Part shown: in pieces, positions 18,353 through 27,890 of the stretch
How the letters are laid out: the number at the start of each line of letters is the position of its first letter
How positions within the stretch are numbered: the first letter of the stretch is position 1
Assembly (NCBI GenBank): GCA_021604105.1
Contig: BQIW01000019.1
Coordinates: 1 to 56,259 of the forward strand
Origin: Nitrospirales bacterium
GTDB taxonomy: Bacteria; Nitrospirota; Nitrospiria; Nitrospirales; UBA8639
Reading direction: 5' to 3'
Length of the DNA: 56,259 bases
The notes under the pieces: model-generated
The model's input: only the letters and a program-made list of their open reading frames with translations
Told to the model about the DNA's origin: nothing
The model's database searches: none
Program-made: the position numbers and the translations under genes

Positions 18353-18931
18353 TTGCATGTGGTGGTGGGACTCGGAAATCCAGGAGAGTTCTACAAAAAC
18401 ACGCGACACAACCTTGGCTGGATGGTTCTTGAGCAGGCGGCAGCTCGGTGGGGTATTCGTTGGGCCAAGCAGGAGGATGGGTTTTTAGGGAAAGGCGAGG
18501 TTAAGGGCCATCCGGTTTTGCTTCTTCTTCCCCTTGCGTGGATGAACCAGGCAGGGATTCCGGTCCAGTCTGTTCTTCAAAAGTTGTCTTCCTATTCGCC
18601 TGATCTTATTGTGGTCCACGATGATCTGGACCTGTCTCTGGGAGTGATCAGGATAAAAACCCGAGGTGGCGCCGGAGGCCATAATGGTCTGCGGTCGGTT
18701 GTATCTTGTTTAGAAACGGAAGAATTCTCCAGGGTCAAGGTTGGCATAGGACGTCCTCAGGGTAATGAGAGCATTCCGGATTATGTGCTTTCACCCTTTC
18801 TATCAGAAGAGTGGGAGCAGGTTGTCTCAATTCTTCCGAAAGCCGCTGATGCGTTGGAATGTCTTATTTGTGAAGGGCCGGGCATTGCCATGAACCGATT
18901 TCATGTTCGGTCCTCTGAGCCGGGCCTGTAA
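18353..18931 (+). CDS. pth: Peptidyl-tRNA hydrolase
   Basis: A 192-residue esterase that frees tRNA from dropped peptidyl-tRNA. It reads VVVGLGNPGEFYKNTRHNLG at the N-terminus, with the conserved asparagine and catalytic histidine (TRHNLG), then LPLAWMNQAGIPV, the VVHDDLDL aspartate and GGAGGHNGLRS. All key residues are visible. The start is TTG at 18353 (a GTG at 18359 is possible), placed three bases after rplY, with AAGGAAGG in the end of rplY. The pair is probably translationally linked. Confidence 0.93.
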   Translation: MHVVVGLGNPGEFYKNTRHNLGWMVLEQAAARWGIRWAKQEDGFLGKGEVKGHPVLLLLPLAWMNQAGIPVQSVLQKLSSYSPDLIVVHDDLDLSLGVIRIKTRGGAGGHNGLRSVVSCLETEEFSRVKVGIGRPQGNESIPDYVLSPFLSEEWEQVVSILPKAADALECLICEGPGIAMNRFHVRSSEPGL

Positions 18932-19399
18932 ATTTTCGTTTATTGACCATTCTGCCTGACAGGAGCGGATCAACCCATCCCGTTAAATTCTCTTGGTTTA
19001 TCTGGGCCAGGCTTTTCATTGCTCGGTTCTTTGCATTAGGAAAATGACCTTGGTGCTTCAAAAAGTTTTGCGTGTGAACGGACCTGATTTCGCCGACCTT
19101 AATTAGCATACGTGAGGGTATTGTGGAATGAAGGGGTGAGTAGATTTTCGACTATCTAGGGTGTCATCTTTTCGATAATGACCTCTATACCGTTTTGGGT
19201 GGGATATTTGAATGAACCGTTTGCCGCTTGTTTTTAACTCCTAAGCAGTTCATCTTCACTGAGAAAGAATGGCAGAATTTTTACCTGAGAGGAGTTTGAC
19301 ACTCCAATTTACCCTATGGTAGCTTGTGTCCCCTTTTGTGATACAACACGATTGCTCTGCCTGAAACTAGAAAAATACTGTCAGAGGGAAAGGTTACGT
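18932..19399. other. Intergenic region upstream of rpsF
   Basis: About 470 bases. I see no gene with support. A possible promoter lies near the downstream end (separate entry). No clear stem with a T-run follows pth. Confidence 0.5.
19296..19325 (+). promoter_or_regulatory. Possible promoter for the rpsF-ssb-rpsR group
   Basis: A perfect -35 hexamer TTGACA occurs at 19296-19301. An 18-base spacer leads to TAGCTT (19320-19325), which matches the -10 consensus only in part. Position, about 75 bases before the rpsF start and after a long non-coding stretch, supports it. Confidence 0.3.
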
Positions 19400-19747
19400 A
19401 TGAAGCTGTATGAATCACTGTGTATTCTTCGTCCTGTTCAAGCGGAAACAGAAAATGAGCGAGTGATTGAAAAAATGAAGGAAGTTCTGAATCAGGCTGG
19501 AGCCAATATTTTGAAGTTGGATAATAGCGGGAAAAAGAAGCTGGCCTATGATATTCAACATGAGCGGAAAGGGACCTATATTACGGTTCAATTTGAAGGC
19601 CCACCTACGGTCGTCTTTGAGTTGGAACGCTTTCAGCGCATGGAAGATCAGGTGATGAAGTTTATGACCGTACGGCTGAATCCAGCTGATTTGGTAACGG
19701 TAGGTGAAGCGAGTGCGGAGGATGCAGAAGATGGTGGGATTCAATAA
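19400..19747 (+). CDS. rpsF: 30S ribosomal protein S6
   Basis: A 115-residue S6 protein that pairs with S18 in the 30S platform. It begins KLYESLCILRP and contains GKKKLAYDIQHERKGTYI and ERFQRMEDQVMKFMTVRL, the typical S6 core. I chose the ATG at 19400, preceded by AGAGGGAAAGG; the longer open frame has a non-family N-terminus. The acidic C-terminal tail ([11 protein letters not shown]) overlaps the start of ssb by 17 bases. Confidence 0.94.
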   Translation: MKLYESLCILRPVQAETENERVIEKMKEVLNQAGANILKLDNSGKKKLAYDIQHERKGTYITVQFEGPPTVVFELERFQRMEDQVMKFMTVRLNPADLVTVGEASAEDAEDGGIQ

Positions 19748-20141
19748 AGTCATATTGATTGGAAATCTGACTAGAGATCCCGAGCTTCGGTATACACCAA
19801 GCGGCACACCTGTGGTTAATTTCCCGTTAGCGGTCAACCGTCGATATCGTCAGGCCGATGATCAAAAAGAAGAGGTGTGCTATGTTGATATTGTCGTGTT
19901 CGGGCGACAGGCTGAACATTGTGGTCAGTACCTGAATAAAGGTGACGGAGCCATCGTTGATGGGCGTCTACAACAACGGCGGTGGGAAACGGACGACGGG
20001 CAGAAGAGAAGCAAACATGAAATCGTTGCTCAAACAGTAACGTTCTTGCCGAAAAAGTCCTCCTCGGGTACCTCTGGGTCAGGAATGAGTGAGGAGTCTA
20101 GCTATGATCCGGAAGAATATTATCCAGACCCCATGCCCTAA
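19731..20141 (+). CDS. ssb: Single-stranded DNA-binding protein
   Basis: A 136-residue SSB with an N-terminal OB fold: [20 protein letters not shown], then [23 protein letters not shown] and [17 protein letters not shown] serine/glycine linker follows, then an acidic end. The last residues read [11 protein letters not shown], not the usual DDDIPF tip, so the partner-binding tip is unusual. The start at 19731 is set by CGGAGG at 19716-19721, nine bases upstream and inside rpsF; the ATG at 19722 directly abuts that site. Confidence 0.92.
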   Translation: MVGFNKVILIGNLTRDPELRYTPSGTPVVNFPLAVNRRYRQADDQKEEVCYVDIVVFGRQAEHCGQYLNKGDGAIVDGRLQQRRWETDDGQKRSKHEIVAQTVTFLPKKSSSGTSGSGMSEESSYDPEEYYPDPMP

Positions 20142-20164
20142 ATTTTAGCCTAGGAGAGGTTTTT

Positions 20165-20392
20165 GTGGAAAAAGGACGATTGTTTCAGCGGAAAAGAGTG
20201 TGCCGCTTTTGCTTCGATAAGACGCCATTGGATTACAAGGATGCAAATCTATTGAGGAATTTTCTCACTGAACGGGGACGAATTATTCCTCGTCGGACCT
20301 CGGGAAATTGCTTGCGGCATCAAAGAAAATTAACCCAAGCGATTAAGCGTGCCAGGCATGTGGCTATCCTTTCATTTGCAGAAGAGCACTGA
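20165..20392 (+). CDS. rpsR: 30S ribosomal protein S18
   Basis: A 75-residue S18 with [11 protein letters not shown], a central [21 protein letters not shown] and the C-terminal [20 protein letters not shown]. Cysteines at 13, 16 and 49 suggest the zinc-binding (cysteine-containing) form of S18. The start is GTG at 20165, eight bases after a TAGGAGAGG site. It follows ssb closely, completing the classic rpsF-ssb-rpsR order. No rplI follows, which is the usual next gene elsewhere. Confidence 0.95.
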   Translation: MEKGRLFQRKRVCRFCFDKTPLDYKDANLLRNFLTERGRIIPRRTSGNCLRHQRKLTQAIKRARHVAILSFAEEH

Positions 20393-20443
20393 GCTCACCA
20401 GTATTCTTCAGAAATGGGGCAGTAGTGTAGATGGGGTTGTTCA

Positions 20444-21064
20444 ATGTCGATAACCATCAATCTACTTGATGTTCCACCCACAGGGTTTCAAATTCATCAT
20501 GAGGTGGAGCCATCGGACTTATTACTTTCCCATGATGAAGGAATCCCTATTGGGAACTTAAGTTGTCATGGAGATCTATTTCTGACTGGGGAGCGGTCAG
20601 CACATTTTCAAGGGAAAATATCTGGGAAGATGACCAGGGAATGTGTGCGTTGCCTGGATCAATTTGAGGAAGAGTTATCCCTATCGTGTGAGATTGAATT
20701 TAAAAAGGCTGTGAAAACGGTCAATGTGATTGTGCCGCACAGGGAGAAAGGTAAAGGGGGTAAGGGGCGCGACAAATCCCTCGGCGATAATACGACAGAG
20801 GAAGATGTATATCCTATTACAGGAAATGAAATCGACCTTCTTCCGGCTATTCGAGAGCAGGTCATCCTTGCTACCCCCTTGCAGTCTTTATGCAATGTAA
20901 ACTGCCTCGGGTTGTGCCAGGTATGCGGGAGCAATTTAAATGATGGCATATGTGGGTGTTGTACCCCAGTGACTAGCTCAGCACCAGTGCCAAATTTTCA
21001 GCAGACCATATTAAAAAAAAATCCATCCAAGCGTTCCTCTGCATCCGTTCGAAGAGGATCGTGA
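20444..21064 (+). CDS. yceD: YceD/DUF177 family protein
   Basis: A 206-residue cytoplasmic protein of the DUF177 family, whose members are encoded before rpmF and are linked to 23S rRNA accumulation. The family features are visible: CVRCLDQFEEEL near residue 66, a DLLPAIREQVILATPLQSLC stretch and a C-terminal cysteine cluster (NCLGLCQVCG, then GICGCC) that may bind zinc. A basic, glycine-rich insertion (GKGGKGRDKS) sits in the middle. The position directly before rpmF is the expected context. Confidence 0.88.
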   Translation: MSITINLLDVPPTGFQIHHEVEPSDLLLSHDEGIPIGNLSCHGDLFLTGERSAHFQGKISGKMTRECVRCLDQFEEELSLSCEIEFKKAVKTVNVIVPHREKGKGGKGRDKSLGDNTTEEDVYPITGNEIDLLPAIREQVILATPLQSLCNVNCLGLCQVCGSNLNDGICGCCTPVTSSAPVPNFQQTILKKNPSKRSSASVRRGS

Positions 21065-21104
21065 AGGCATCAGTCACCTCTTAATTGAAAAGTTGAACAA
21101 TCTT

Positions 21105-21287
21105 ATGGCAAATCCTAAACACAAAATTTCTAAAGCCCGTAGAGATAAGCGGCGATCTCATCTCAAGCTTATCACCCCAAATTTGTCTACGTGTCCTCAA
21201 TGTCATGAGCTCAAGCCATCTCATACCACATGTTTAAATTGTGGAACCTACAAAGGCATCGCCATTATTTCGGTTGAAGAGGGATAG
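21105..21287 (+). CDS. rpmF: 50S ribosomal protein L32
   Basis: A 60-residue L32 beginning MANPKHKISKARRDKRRSH with a zinc-ribbon: CPQC and CLNCG. I chose the ATG at 21105; an in-frame TTG at 21093 would add four residues not found in the family. The ribosome binding site is weak, so translation may depend on coupling to yceD. It leads into plsX, the widespread yceD-rpmF-plsX-fabH order. Confidence 0.95.
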   Translation: MANPKHKISKARRDKRRSHLKLITPNLSTCPQCHELKPSHTTCLNCGTYKGIAIISVEEG

Positions 21288-21332
21288 CCCGTATTTTCCT
21301 TCTCGAGTCAGTCATCTTTTAACACCAAACCC

Positions 21333-22328
21333 ATGAAAATAGCCGTGGACGCGATGGGGGGGGATCATGGATTATCTCCCAATGTCGAAGGAGCTATCCA
21401 GGCTACAAGGGAATCCTCTCTCTCGATTATCTTGGTCGGAGACGAATCCTCTCTCCAATCTCATCTGGACAAACTTGGCGGCACTAAAGCCGGCATTGAG
21501 ATTTTTCATGCACCACAGGTCGTGGATATGCATGAATCTCCAGCGCTGATTGCCAGAAAAAAACGAGATTCTTCTATATGGAAAGCCACAGAATTAGTTA
21601 AAAATAAACAAGCCGACGCGCTGGTGAGTGCCGGAAACACGGGTGCCACGATGGTGTCAGCATTTTTTCTTTTGGGATTGATTCAAGGGGTTGAACGACC
21701 TGCAATCGCTGCAACCTTACCGACTCGCCAGGGTAAAGCAATCATGTTGGATGTCGGTGCCACTGTTGATTGTACGGCCCGGCAGCTCTTCCAGTTTGGA
21801 ATAATGGGACATGAATATGGTAGGCATCTTTTGGGAACTGATCGTCCGAGGGTAGGTCTATTAAGTATTGGGGAAGAAGATACAAAGGGGAATGAAGTCA
21901 CCAAGGAAACCTTTAAATTTTTGAAGGATAGCCCTATTAATTTTATTGGTAATGTTGAAGGGCGAGACGTCTATAGTGGGAATGCCGATGTCATTGTGAC
22001 TGATGGATTTATAGGAAATGTGGCCTTGAAAATTTCTGAAGGGTTGGCCGATGCGATTAAAAAAATGTTGATGAAAGAAATTGCCCAGTCAGCTCTGGGT
22101 CGACTTTCCTATCTGTTTGTGGCCGGACCCCTTTTGCGGTTGCGGCGAAAAACCGATTATGCCGAATTCGGTGGGGCTCCTCTTTTGGGGGTTGAAGGTA
22201 TCAGTATGATCTGTCATGGTCGTTCCTCCTCGAAAGCGATTAAAAATGCTATTCTTCGGGCCCAAGCGTTGGCGGAAGGTGGCTTGATTGAGGAAATTCG
22301 AGGTGACATTGCGCAAGGGTGCAGGTGA
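21333..22328 (+). CDS. plsX: Phosphate acyltransferase PlsX
   Basis: A 331-residue enzyme that makes acyl-phosphate from acyl-ACP for phospholipid synthesis. It starts MKIAVDAMGGDHG and has the family motifs SAGNTGATMVSAF, LDVGATVDCTARQLFQFG, VGLLSIGEEDTKGNEVTK, NVEGRDVYSGNADVIVTDGF and LGVEGISMICHGRSS. Length is normal. It hands acyl-phosphate to PlsY; PlsY is not in this window, but plsC for the next step is at 44986. It starts the fatty acid cluster. Confidence 0.95.
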   Translation: MKIAVDAMGGDHGLSPNVEGAIQATRESSLSIILVGDESSLQSHLDKLGGTKAGIEIFHAPQVVDMHESPALIARKKRDSSIWKATELVKNKQADALVSAGNTGATMVSAFFLLGLIQGVERPAIAATLPTRQGKAIMLDVGATVDCTARQLFQFGIMGHEYGRHLLGTDRPRVGLLSIGEEDTKGNEVTKETFKFLKDSPINFIGNVEGRDVYSGNADVIVTDGFIGNVALKISEGLADAIKKMLMKEIAQSALGRLSYLFVAGPLLRLRRKTDYAEFGGAPLLGVEGISMICHGRSSSKAIKNAILRAQALAEGGLIEEIRGDIAQGCR

Positions 22329-22349
22329 GTTCAACGCGGTGTCTCATGT

Positions 22350-23324
22350 ATGAATAGTCTGATTTTAGGAACAGGGTCCTATGTACCCAAGCGAGTCTTG
22401 ACCAATGCGGATTTAGAGCGCATGGTTGAGACCTCGGATACCTGGATTATTGAACGGACAGGGATCAGGGAGCGCCGGGTGGTTGACTCAGGCCAAGCCT
22501 GTTCCGATTTGGCTGTTGAGGCGGCTCAGGGTGCGTTAATGGCTGCTGATGTGGCGCCATCGGAAATCGACCTGATCCTTTTAGCCACCTGTACCGGTGA
22601 TTCCCCTCTTCCTTCCACTGCCTGTCTTATTCAACATCGGTTAGGAGCAAGTCGGGCAGCGGCGTGTGATATTTCCGCGGCCTGTTGTGGATTTATCTAT
22701 GCGTTGGCTATTGCGGATGCCTATGTGAAAAATGGTATGCGGCACGTATTGGTCATTGGTTCCGAAGTCATGTCGGCGATAACCGATTGGACCGATCGCA
22801 ATACGTGCGTGTTATTTGGCGACGGGGCTGGGGCGGTTGTTGTGGGACAAGGCACTGAAGGTTCGGGGATTCTTTCCACGCATTTGCATGCCAATGGCGG
22901 ACTCTCTGATATGATTCACGTGCCTGGAGGCGGATCGCGGGAACCGGCATCCGAAAAGGTTCTTCAAGAGAAACGATGCTTTATCAAAATGAAGGGCAAT
23001 GAAACGTTTAAAATTGCCGTTAAATCAATGGAAGAAGCCACCACAGAGGCATTAGAGGCCAATAAATTAGGAATGGACGATGTCGATCTGTTTATTCCTC
23101 ATCAGGCCAATATGCGGATCTTGAATGCCGTGGGTCAGCGATTGGGGTTGGACCGAGAAAAGTTGATGATAAATTTGGATCGATTTGGTAATACCTCTGC
23201 AGCGTCGATTCCTTTGGCGCTCGATCAAGCTGTCCGGGAGGGAAGAATTCATAAAGGCAGTGTGGTGCTGTTGGCTGCATTTGGAGCAGGTCTTACCTGG
23301 GCTTCAGCGGTCGTTCGTTGGTAA
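22350..23324 (+). CDS. fabH: 3-oxoacyl-ACP synthase III
   Basis: A 324-residue condensing enzyme that starts fatty acid synthesis by joining acetyl-CoA to malonyl-ACP. The catalytic triad is visible: cysteine in DISAACCGFIYAL, histidine in IPHQANMRI and asparagine in FGNTSAASIPLAL. Length and motifs fit FabH. The start at 22350 lies 21 bases after plsX. Confidence 0.95.
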   Translation: MNSLILGTGSYVPKRVLTNADLERMVETSDTWIIERTGIRERRVVDSGQACSDLAVEAAQGALMAADVAPSEIDLILLATCTGDSPLPSTACLIQHRLGASRAAACDISAACCGFIYALAIADAYVKNGMRHVLVIGSEVMSAITDWTDRNTCVLFGDGAGAVVVGQGTEGSGILSTHLHANGGLSDMIHVPGGGSREPASEKVLQEKRCFIKMKGNETFKIAVKSMEEATTEALEANKLGMDDVDLFIPHQANMRILNAVGQRLGLDREKLMINLDRFGNTSAASIPLALDQAVREGRIHKGSVVLLAAFGAGLTWASAVVRW

Positions 23325-23445
23325 TGTTATTGTGGGCGGATATCTCCTTCCTGAATGAGATCATTGCCACAAAAGCAGGGGAAGAATTTGAGGCTTCCAA
23401 CAAGAGCAAACCAGAAGAGTTTTGGGATGTAAAGAGAGGGGAATT

Positions 23446-24261
23446 ATGTCTGGAACGACCTCATGGGGTAAAAATGATTGGGCGTTGATTTTAGGAGTCT
23501 CTAGTGGTTTTGGAGAAGCGGCTGCTATGGAGCTGGCCAATTTAGGGTTGAATATCTGTGGTGTGCATCTTGATCGAAAATCAACACAAGCGAATGCGGA
23601 GCGCATTGCGTCGCAGATTCGTTCACTGGGCCGTGAGGTCCTGTTTTTTAATGTCAATGCGGCCGATCCCGAAAAGCGAACCGACATTTTGAAGGCACTG
23701 AAGCAACGGGCGGAAGAATCCGGGAAGCCAGTCTGTGTGCGAGTATTGTTACATTCGTTAGCTTTTGGGACCCTGAAGCCGTATATTGCGGAATCCCATG
23801 CAGAAGCCATTAATAAAGCACAGATGGATATGACGTTGGATGTCATGGCTAATAGTCTGGTGTATTGGACACAGGATTTAGTGTCACAAAAATTTTTGGG
23901 AACGGGGAGTCGAATCTTCTCCATGACCAGCGCCGGAGGCGCGCGAGTCTGGCGAACCTATGGGGCGGTTTCCGCTGCAAAGTCGGCCCTGGAGTCCCAT
24001 ACCAGGCAATTAGCTCTGGAATTGGCGCCTCTGGGTATCACCGTAAACTCACTGATGGCTGGTGTGACCGATACTCCGGCTTTGCGTAAAATACCCGGTT
24101 CTGATGAAATGCTGACTCTCGCCAAACGAAAAAATCCTTCAAACCGACTGACCACGACCCAAGATGTCGCCGATGCGCTAGGGCTGTTAAGTCATCCAAA
24201 AGCTCATTGGATCACTGGAAATGTGATTTGTGTGGATGGTGGAGAGTTTATTGTTGACTAG
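23446..24261 (+). CDS. fabL: Enoyl-ACP reductase, FabL-like short-chain dehydrogenase
   Basis: A 271-residue short-chain dehydrogenase in the position where an enoyl-ACP reductase is expected. The nucleotide loop reads LGVSSGFGEAAAMELA, a Gly-x3-Gly-x-Gly type, unlike the SIAxGIA loop of FabI. The catalytic pair is tyrosine 172 and lysine 179, spaced Y-x6-K as in enoyl reductases. The C-terminal part (VNSLMAGVTDTPALRKIPG, then ITGNVICVDGG) closely resembles Bacillus FabL. It should reduce enoyl-ACP with NAD(P)H in the last step of elongation. The ATG at 23446 follows AGAGGGG; an earlier TTG is less likely. No other enoyl reductase is in the window. Confidence 0.78.
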   Translation: MSGTTSWGKNDWALILGVSSGFGEAAAMELANLGLNICGVHLDRKSTQANAERIASQIRSLGREVLFFNVNAADPEKRTDILKALKQRAEESGKPVCVRVLLHSLAFGTLKPYIAESHAEAINKAQMDMTLDVMANSLVYWTQDLVSQKFLGTGSRIFSMTSAGGARVWRTYGAVSAAKSALESHTRQLALELAPLGITVNSLMAGVTDTPALRKIPGSDEMLTLAKRKNPSNRLTTTQDVADALGLLSHPKAHWITGNVICVDGGEFIVD

Positions 24262-24335
24262 TTTCAGGAAGTGAGAGGAGTCATGTGGTGGACTGTCTCT
24301 GAATTATGGCATTTTTTAGAGGATGAGCGAAAAGC

Positions 24336-25271
24336 ATGAAGCCAGTCTTTGGTTTTCTGTTTCCCGGGCAAGGCTCTCAGGCTGTTGGCATGGGCAAGAC
24401 CCTCTTTGATGGGAGTCCTGCGGTTCAGGTCCTCTATAGGGAAGCCACGGATATCTTGGGATATGATGTCGCCGCACTGTGTTTTGAGGGTCCGTCAGAA
24501 CAACTCAATCGAACCGAATATACGCAGCCGGCATTGCTGGTGACCAGTCTCGCAGCGTTTCAACTGGTTTGCGATGGTCCTCTTCTCCCAGCTGCGGTGG
24601 CCGGTCATAGCTTGGGCGAATATACCGCATTAGTGGCGGCTGGCGCCCTGAACTTTCGAGAAGGGGTTAATCTGGTGCAGAAGCGCGCGCGGTATATGGC
24701 CGAGGCCGTGACTCCTGGAAGTGGGTTAGTGGCGGCGATTTTAGGCCTTTCGGAAAAGGATGTCCGAAGCGTCTGTCAAGAAGCAGGATCTATGGGCATT
24801 GTGGCTCCGGCCAATTTCAATTCTCCGGGCCAAACGGTCATTGCCGGAGAAAAAGCCGCAGTAGAGCATGCAGCAGAATTGGCTAAGGGGCGTGGAGCGA
24901 AGCGGGTCATGCCCCTCCCGGTCAGTGTCCCGGTACATACTCCATTGATGCAGGTTGCTGCTGACAGGCTGAAGAAAGATATTGATTCCCTGAAGTGGTC
25001 TCCTTTAAAGGTACCGTTGATTAATAATGTGGAAGCTAAAGCCTTGTTGTCCGCGGAGGAGGTTCGTGAGTCCCTTGTTCGACAATTACCTTCCCCGGTG
25101 CGGTGGCAGGAAACCATCCAGGCCATGGCGCTGATGGGCATTACACATTTCGTAGAAATTGGACCAGGGAAAGTATTGACGGGATTAGTGAAGCGCATTG
25201 TTCCTGAAGCTGCCACGTGGAACGTGATGGATCAGGAATCCTACGCTCACGTCCTGTCGCACTGCGCTTAA
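24336..25271 (+). CDS. fabD: Malonyl-CoA--ACP transacylase
   Basis: A 311-residue acyltransferase that loads malonate on ACP. The nucleophile elbow GHSLGEYTALVAAGAL is near residue 90, preceded by FPGQGSQAVGMG at the N-terminus. The catalytic histidine lies in the VPVHTPLM loop, with the NNVEAK and ITHFVEIGPGKVLTGL segments after it. Length is normal. It lies 74 bases after the enoyl reductase. Confidence 0.95.
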   Translation: MKPVFGFLFPGQGSQAVGMGKTLFDGSPAVQVLYREATDILGYDVAALCFEGPSEQLNRTEYTQPALLVTSLAAFQLVCDGPLLPAAVAGHSLGEYTALVAAGALNFREGVNLVQKRARYMAEAVTPGSGLVAAILGLSEKDVRSVCQEAGSMGIVAPANFNSPGQTVIAGEKAAVEHAAELAKGRGAKRVMPLPVSVPVHTPLMQVAADRLKKDIDSLKWSPLKVPLINNVEAKALLSAEEVRESLVRQLPSPVRWQETIQAMALMGITHFVEIGPGKVLTGLVKRIVPEAATWNVMDQESYAHVLSHCA

Positions 25272-25308
25272 GGACAAAAAGGATCGACTTTTCAAAAAGG
25301 ATTTGAGA

Positions 25309-26055
25309 ATGTTGTTGATGGAAAAAATTGCAGTAGTGACGGGTGGTGCCCAAGGAATCGGGCAGGCAATTGCGACCACCTTAGCCAAGGAAGGTGCAGA
25401 TGTCGTGGTCGCTGATCTTGATGCTGAACGTTGTCAGGAAACCGTTGATCTTGTTCAGCAAGTGGGTCGCAAGGCGTTGCCGGTTTCAGTCAATGTTGGC
25501 GATTGGGAACAGGCCAAGGGTATGATGGAACGCGTCCTCAAAGAGTGGGGGCGGGTGGATATCTTGGTGAATAACGCAGGTATTACGCGAGATGGTTTGC
25601 TGATGCGGATGAAAGAGGAGGATTGGCTTGCCGTCCTCCAGGTCAATTTGACCGGCACGTTTTTCTGTGCAAAGGCCATTCTGCCCTCCATGAGCAAGCA
25701 GCGAAGTGGTCGTATTGTTAATATTGCTTCTATTGTCGGAGCCATCGGGAACGTGGGCCAGGCCAATTATGCAGCGTCAAAAGCCGGTGTGATTGGTCTC
25801 ACCAAAACAATTGCCCGGGAGTATGCCAGTCGAAATATTACAGTCAATGCCGTGGCTCCGGGTTTTATTGATACGGCGATGACCCAACATCTTTCGCCGG
25901 AAATTAAAGAGGGATTACTGAATCAAATTGCATTAAAGCGGTTAGGGCAACCTTCGGATGTTGCCGATGCAGTGTGTTTTCTGAGTTCAGAGAAGGCCGG
26001 GTATATTACGGGGCATGTGTTACATGTAAATGGCGGGATGCATATGGCGTCCTAG
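25309..26055 (+). CDS. fabG: 3-oxoacyl-ACP reductase
   Basis: A 248-residue NADPH-dependent short-chain dehydrogenase. It has [14 protein letters not shown] at the N-terminus, [15 protein letters not shown], the serine strand IVNIASIVG, and the YAASKAG tyrosine-lysine pair, ending with NGGMHMAS. Those motifs and the position between fabD and acpP identify FabG. The ATG at 25309 follows AAAAAGG by eight bases; the next in-frame ATG at 25318 is also possible. Confidence 0.95.
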   Translation: MLLMEKIAVVTGGAQGIGQAIATTLAKEGADVVVADLDAERCQETVDLVQQVGRKALPVSVNVGDWEQAKGMMERVLKEWGRVDILVNNAGITRDGLLMRMKEEDWLAVLQVNLTGTFFCAKAILPSMSKQRSGRIVNIASIVGAIGNVGQANYAASKAGVIGLTKTIAREYASRNITVNAVAPGFIDTAMTQHLSPEIKEGLLNQIALKRLGQPSDVADAVCFLSSEKAGYITGHVLHVNGGMHMAS

Positions 26056-26111
26056 CTCATGCGCAAGAGGATAAGTCATTCGATAAACTTTGCAAGGAGG
26101 AGGAGCCAACA

Positions 26112-26342
26112 ATGGCAGTTGAAGAGCGTGTCAAAAAAATTATTGTGGAACAATTAGGTGTTGAAGAAGATGACGTGGTCCCTGAGGCCAAGTTTGTGGA
26201 AGATCTCGGAGCTGATTCTTTAGATACCGTGGAATTAGTCATGGCCTTAGAGGAAGAGTTTGAAATCGAGATTCCGGATGAAGATGCAGAAAAAATTCAA
26301 ACGGTTTCAGCGGCCATCGATTTTATTAAGGAAAAAGTCTGA
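26112..26342 (+). CDS. acpP: Acyl carrier protein
   Basis: A 76-residue acidic ACP. The phosphopantetheine serine is in [18 protein letters not shown], and the N-terminus reads [15 protein letters not shown] chose the ATG at 26112, preceded by a very strong AAGGAGGAGG; the longer open frame runs through the end of fabG. The strong site fits the high level at which ACP is usually made. Confidence 0.97.
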   Translation: MAVEERVKKIIVEQLGVEEDDVVPEAKFVEDLGADSLDTVELVMALEEEFEIEIPDEDAEKIQTVSAAIDFIKEKV

Positions 26343-26465
26343 GAAGGCCATCGATTACTGTGCGAATTTGCGGTACGTTCATCGTTGATCGCGGACGTTG
26401 GGAAGGTAAAGCCCTCAAATCTGGTATCTGGGTTTTCTAACCATAGATGTGTACGGAGTTTCTCA

Positions 26466-27719
26466 ATGACTGAATGGAGGCCACGTCGAGTGGTTGTGAC
26501 AGGGTTGGGATTGGTAACGCCGTTGGATATTGGTGTGTCCAACACATGGGATAAATTATGTAAAGGGCAATCAGGGATCGGACCCATTACCCGATTTGAT
26601 GCCAGTCAGTATTCGGTGCAGATTGCGGGAGAGGTCAAAAACTTTGATCCCTCAACGTTCATTGAAAAAAAAGAAATCAAAAAGATGGATACCTTTATCC
26701 ATTTTGCCATTGCAGCCAGTCAAGAGGCGGTGGATGATGCCAAGCTGGTCGTGAACCCGGATGAGGCGGATCGGGTGGGGGTGTATATTGGAGCAGGCAT
26801 TGGAGGTCTTCCAGCCATTGAGCATTATCATAAGGTGTTGCTGGAACGTGGCCCCGACCGGGTTTCGCCATTTTTTATCCCGATGGTCATAATTAATTTA
26901 GCCTCAGGGCAGGTGGCGATCCGATTTGGCGCCCAGGGTCCGAATGCCTGTACGGTCACGGCCTGTGCCACAGGGAATCATTGTATTGGGGATGGGTTTC
27001 GACTGATTCAGCGGGGAGAGGCCGATGTAATGCTGGTTGGAGGAGCGGAATCGACCATTTGCCCTACAGCGGTAGCTGGATTTGCCGCGGCGAAGGCCTT
27101 GTCCAGGAGAAATGATGAACCGAAACGGGCCAGTCGGCCTTTTGATACAGACCGTGACGGGTTTGTCATTGGCGAAGGTGCCGGTGTGTTAATCCTAGAG
27201 GAATTGGAGCACGCCAAATCCCGGGGTACGCGCATTTATGCCGAGGTAATCGGCTATGCCATGAATAGCGATGCTTTTCATATTACCGCTCCACCAGATG
27301 ATGGGGCCGGTGCGGTGACTTGTATGGAACGTGCGATTCAGGATGCGGGGATCGCCAAGGAATCTGTGGGATATATTAATGCTCATGCCACATCCACCTT
27401 TGCCGATCGGATTGAAACGCAGGTCATTAAACAAGTTTTTGGGGACAGGGCCTATTCCATTCCTGTGGGGTCTACCAAGTCAATGACCGGCCATCTATTG
27501 GGTGCGGCCGGGGGAATCGAAGCGGTCTTTTCTATTATGGCTATGCACCATGGCATCATTCCTCCGACGATCAATTTAGAGACGCCAGATCCCGAATGCG
27601 ACTTGGATTATATTCCGAATCATGCCAGATCCTGTTCCGTCGATGTAGCCATTTCCAATGCATTTGGATTTGGTGGTGTCAATGCCTGTTTGGTATTCCG
27701 GCGTTGGAAAGGCGAATAG
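26466..27719 (+). CDS. fabF: 3-oxoacyl-ACP synthase II
   Basis: A 417-residue elongating condensing enzyme. The active cysteine is in [14 protein letters not shown], the two histidines are in NAHATSTF and [12 protein letters not shown], and the C-terminal [12 protein letters not shown] is typical. The ATG at 26466 follows ACGGAG and begins [15 protein letters not shown], the family N-terminus; the upstream extension is not conserved in pattern. It lies 124 bases after acpP and elongates the chain started by FabH. Confidence 0.96.
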   Translation: MTEWRPRRVVVTGLGLVTPLDIGVSNTWDKLCKGQSGIGPITRFDASQYSVQIAGEVKNFDPSTFIEKKEIKKMDTFIHFAIAASQEAVDDAKLVVNPDEADRVGVYIGAGIGGLPAIEHYHKVLLERGPDRVSPFFIPMVIINLASGQVAIRFGAQGPNACTVTACATGNHCIGDGFRLIQRGEADVMLVGGAESTICPTAVAGFAAAKALSRRNDEPKRASRPFDTDRDGFVIGEGAGVLILEELEHAKSRGTRIYAEVIGYAMNSDAFHITAPPDDGAGAVTCMERAIQDAGIAKESVGYINAHATSTFADRIETQVIKQVFGDRAYSIPVGSTKSMTGHLLGAAGGIEAVFSIMAMHHGIIPPTINLETPDPECDLDYIPNHARSCSVDVAISNAFGFGGVNACLVFRRWKGE

Positions 27720-27783
27720 GCAGCATTGTCCCTTCCCGATTAGATTGTTTCGAGAGGTCTGCCTCTCAGGACTTCAGAAGCAG

Positions 27784-27814
27784 TTGTCCTGACCTCGCCA
27801 CGAAAAGATATGAT
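27784..27814 (+). promoter_or_regulatory. Possible promoter upstream of rnc
   Basis: An AT-rich stretch TATGATATACT at 27809-27819 could hold a -10 box, with TTGTCC at 27784 as a weak -35 about 19 bases earlier. The spacing is long, so this is only a candidate in the 171-base gap between fabF and rnc. Confidence 0.2.
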
Positions 27815-27890
27815 ATACTACACCGTTTTGCTCAAAAGATAAGAGAATAACGATCATGCCTGGCAACACTACCATTGCTCAGTAGGTCTC

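Noticed and set aside
23361..23924. Open frame of 187 residues antisense to the enoyl reductase gene
   Set aside because: It is a shadow of a well-recognised gene on the other strand.
27856..27885. Nine-codon leader peptide before rnc (MPGNTTIAQ)
   Set aside because: No ribosome binding site, no attenuator-like hairpins and no reason for such control of rnc; short frames like this are common by chance.
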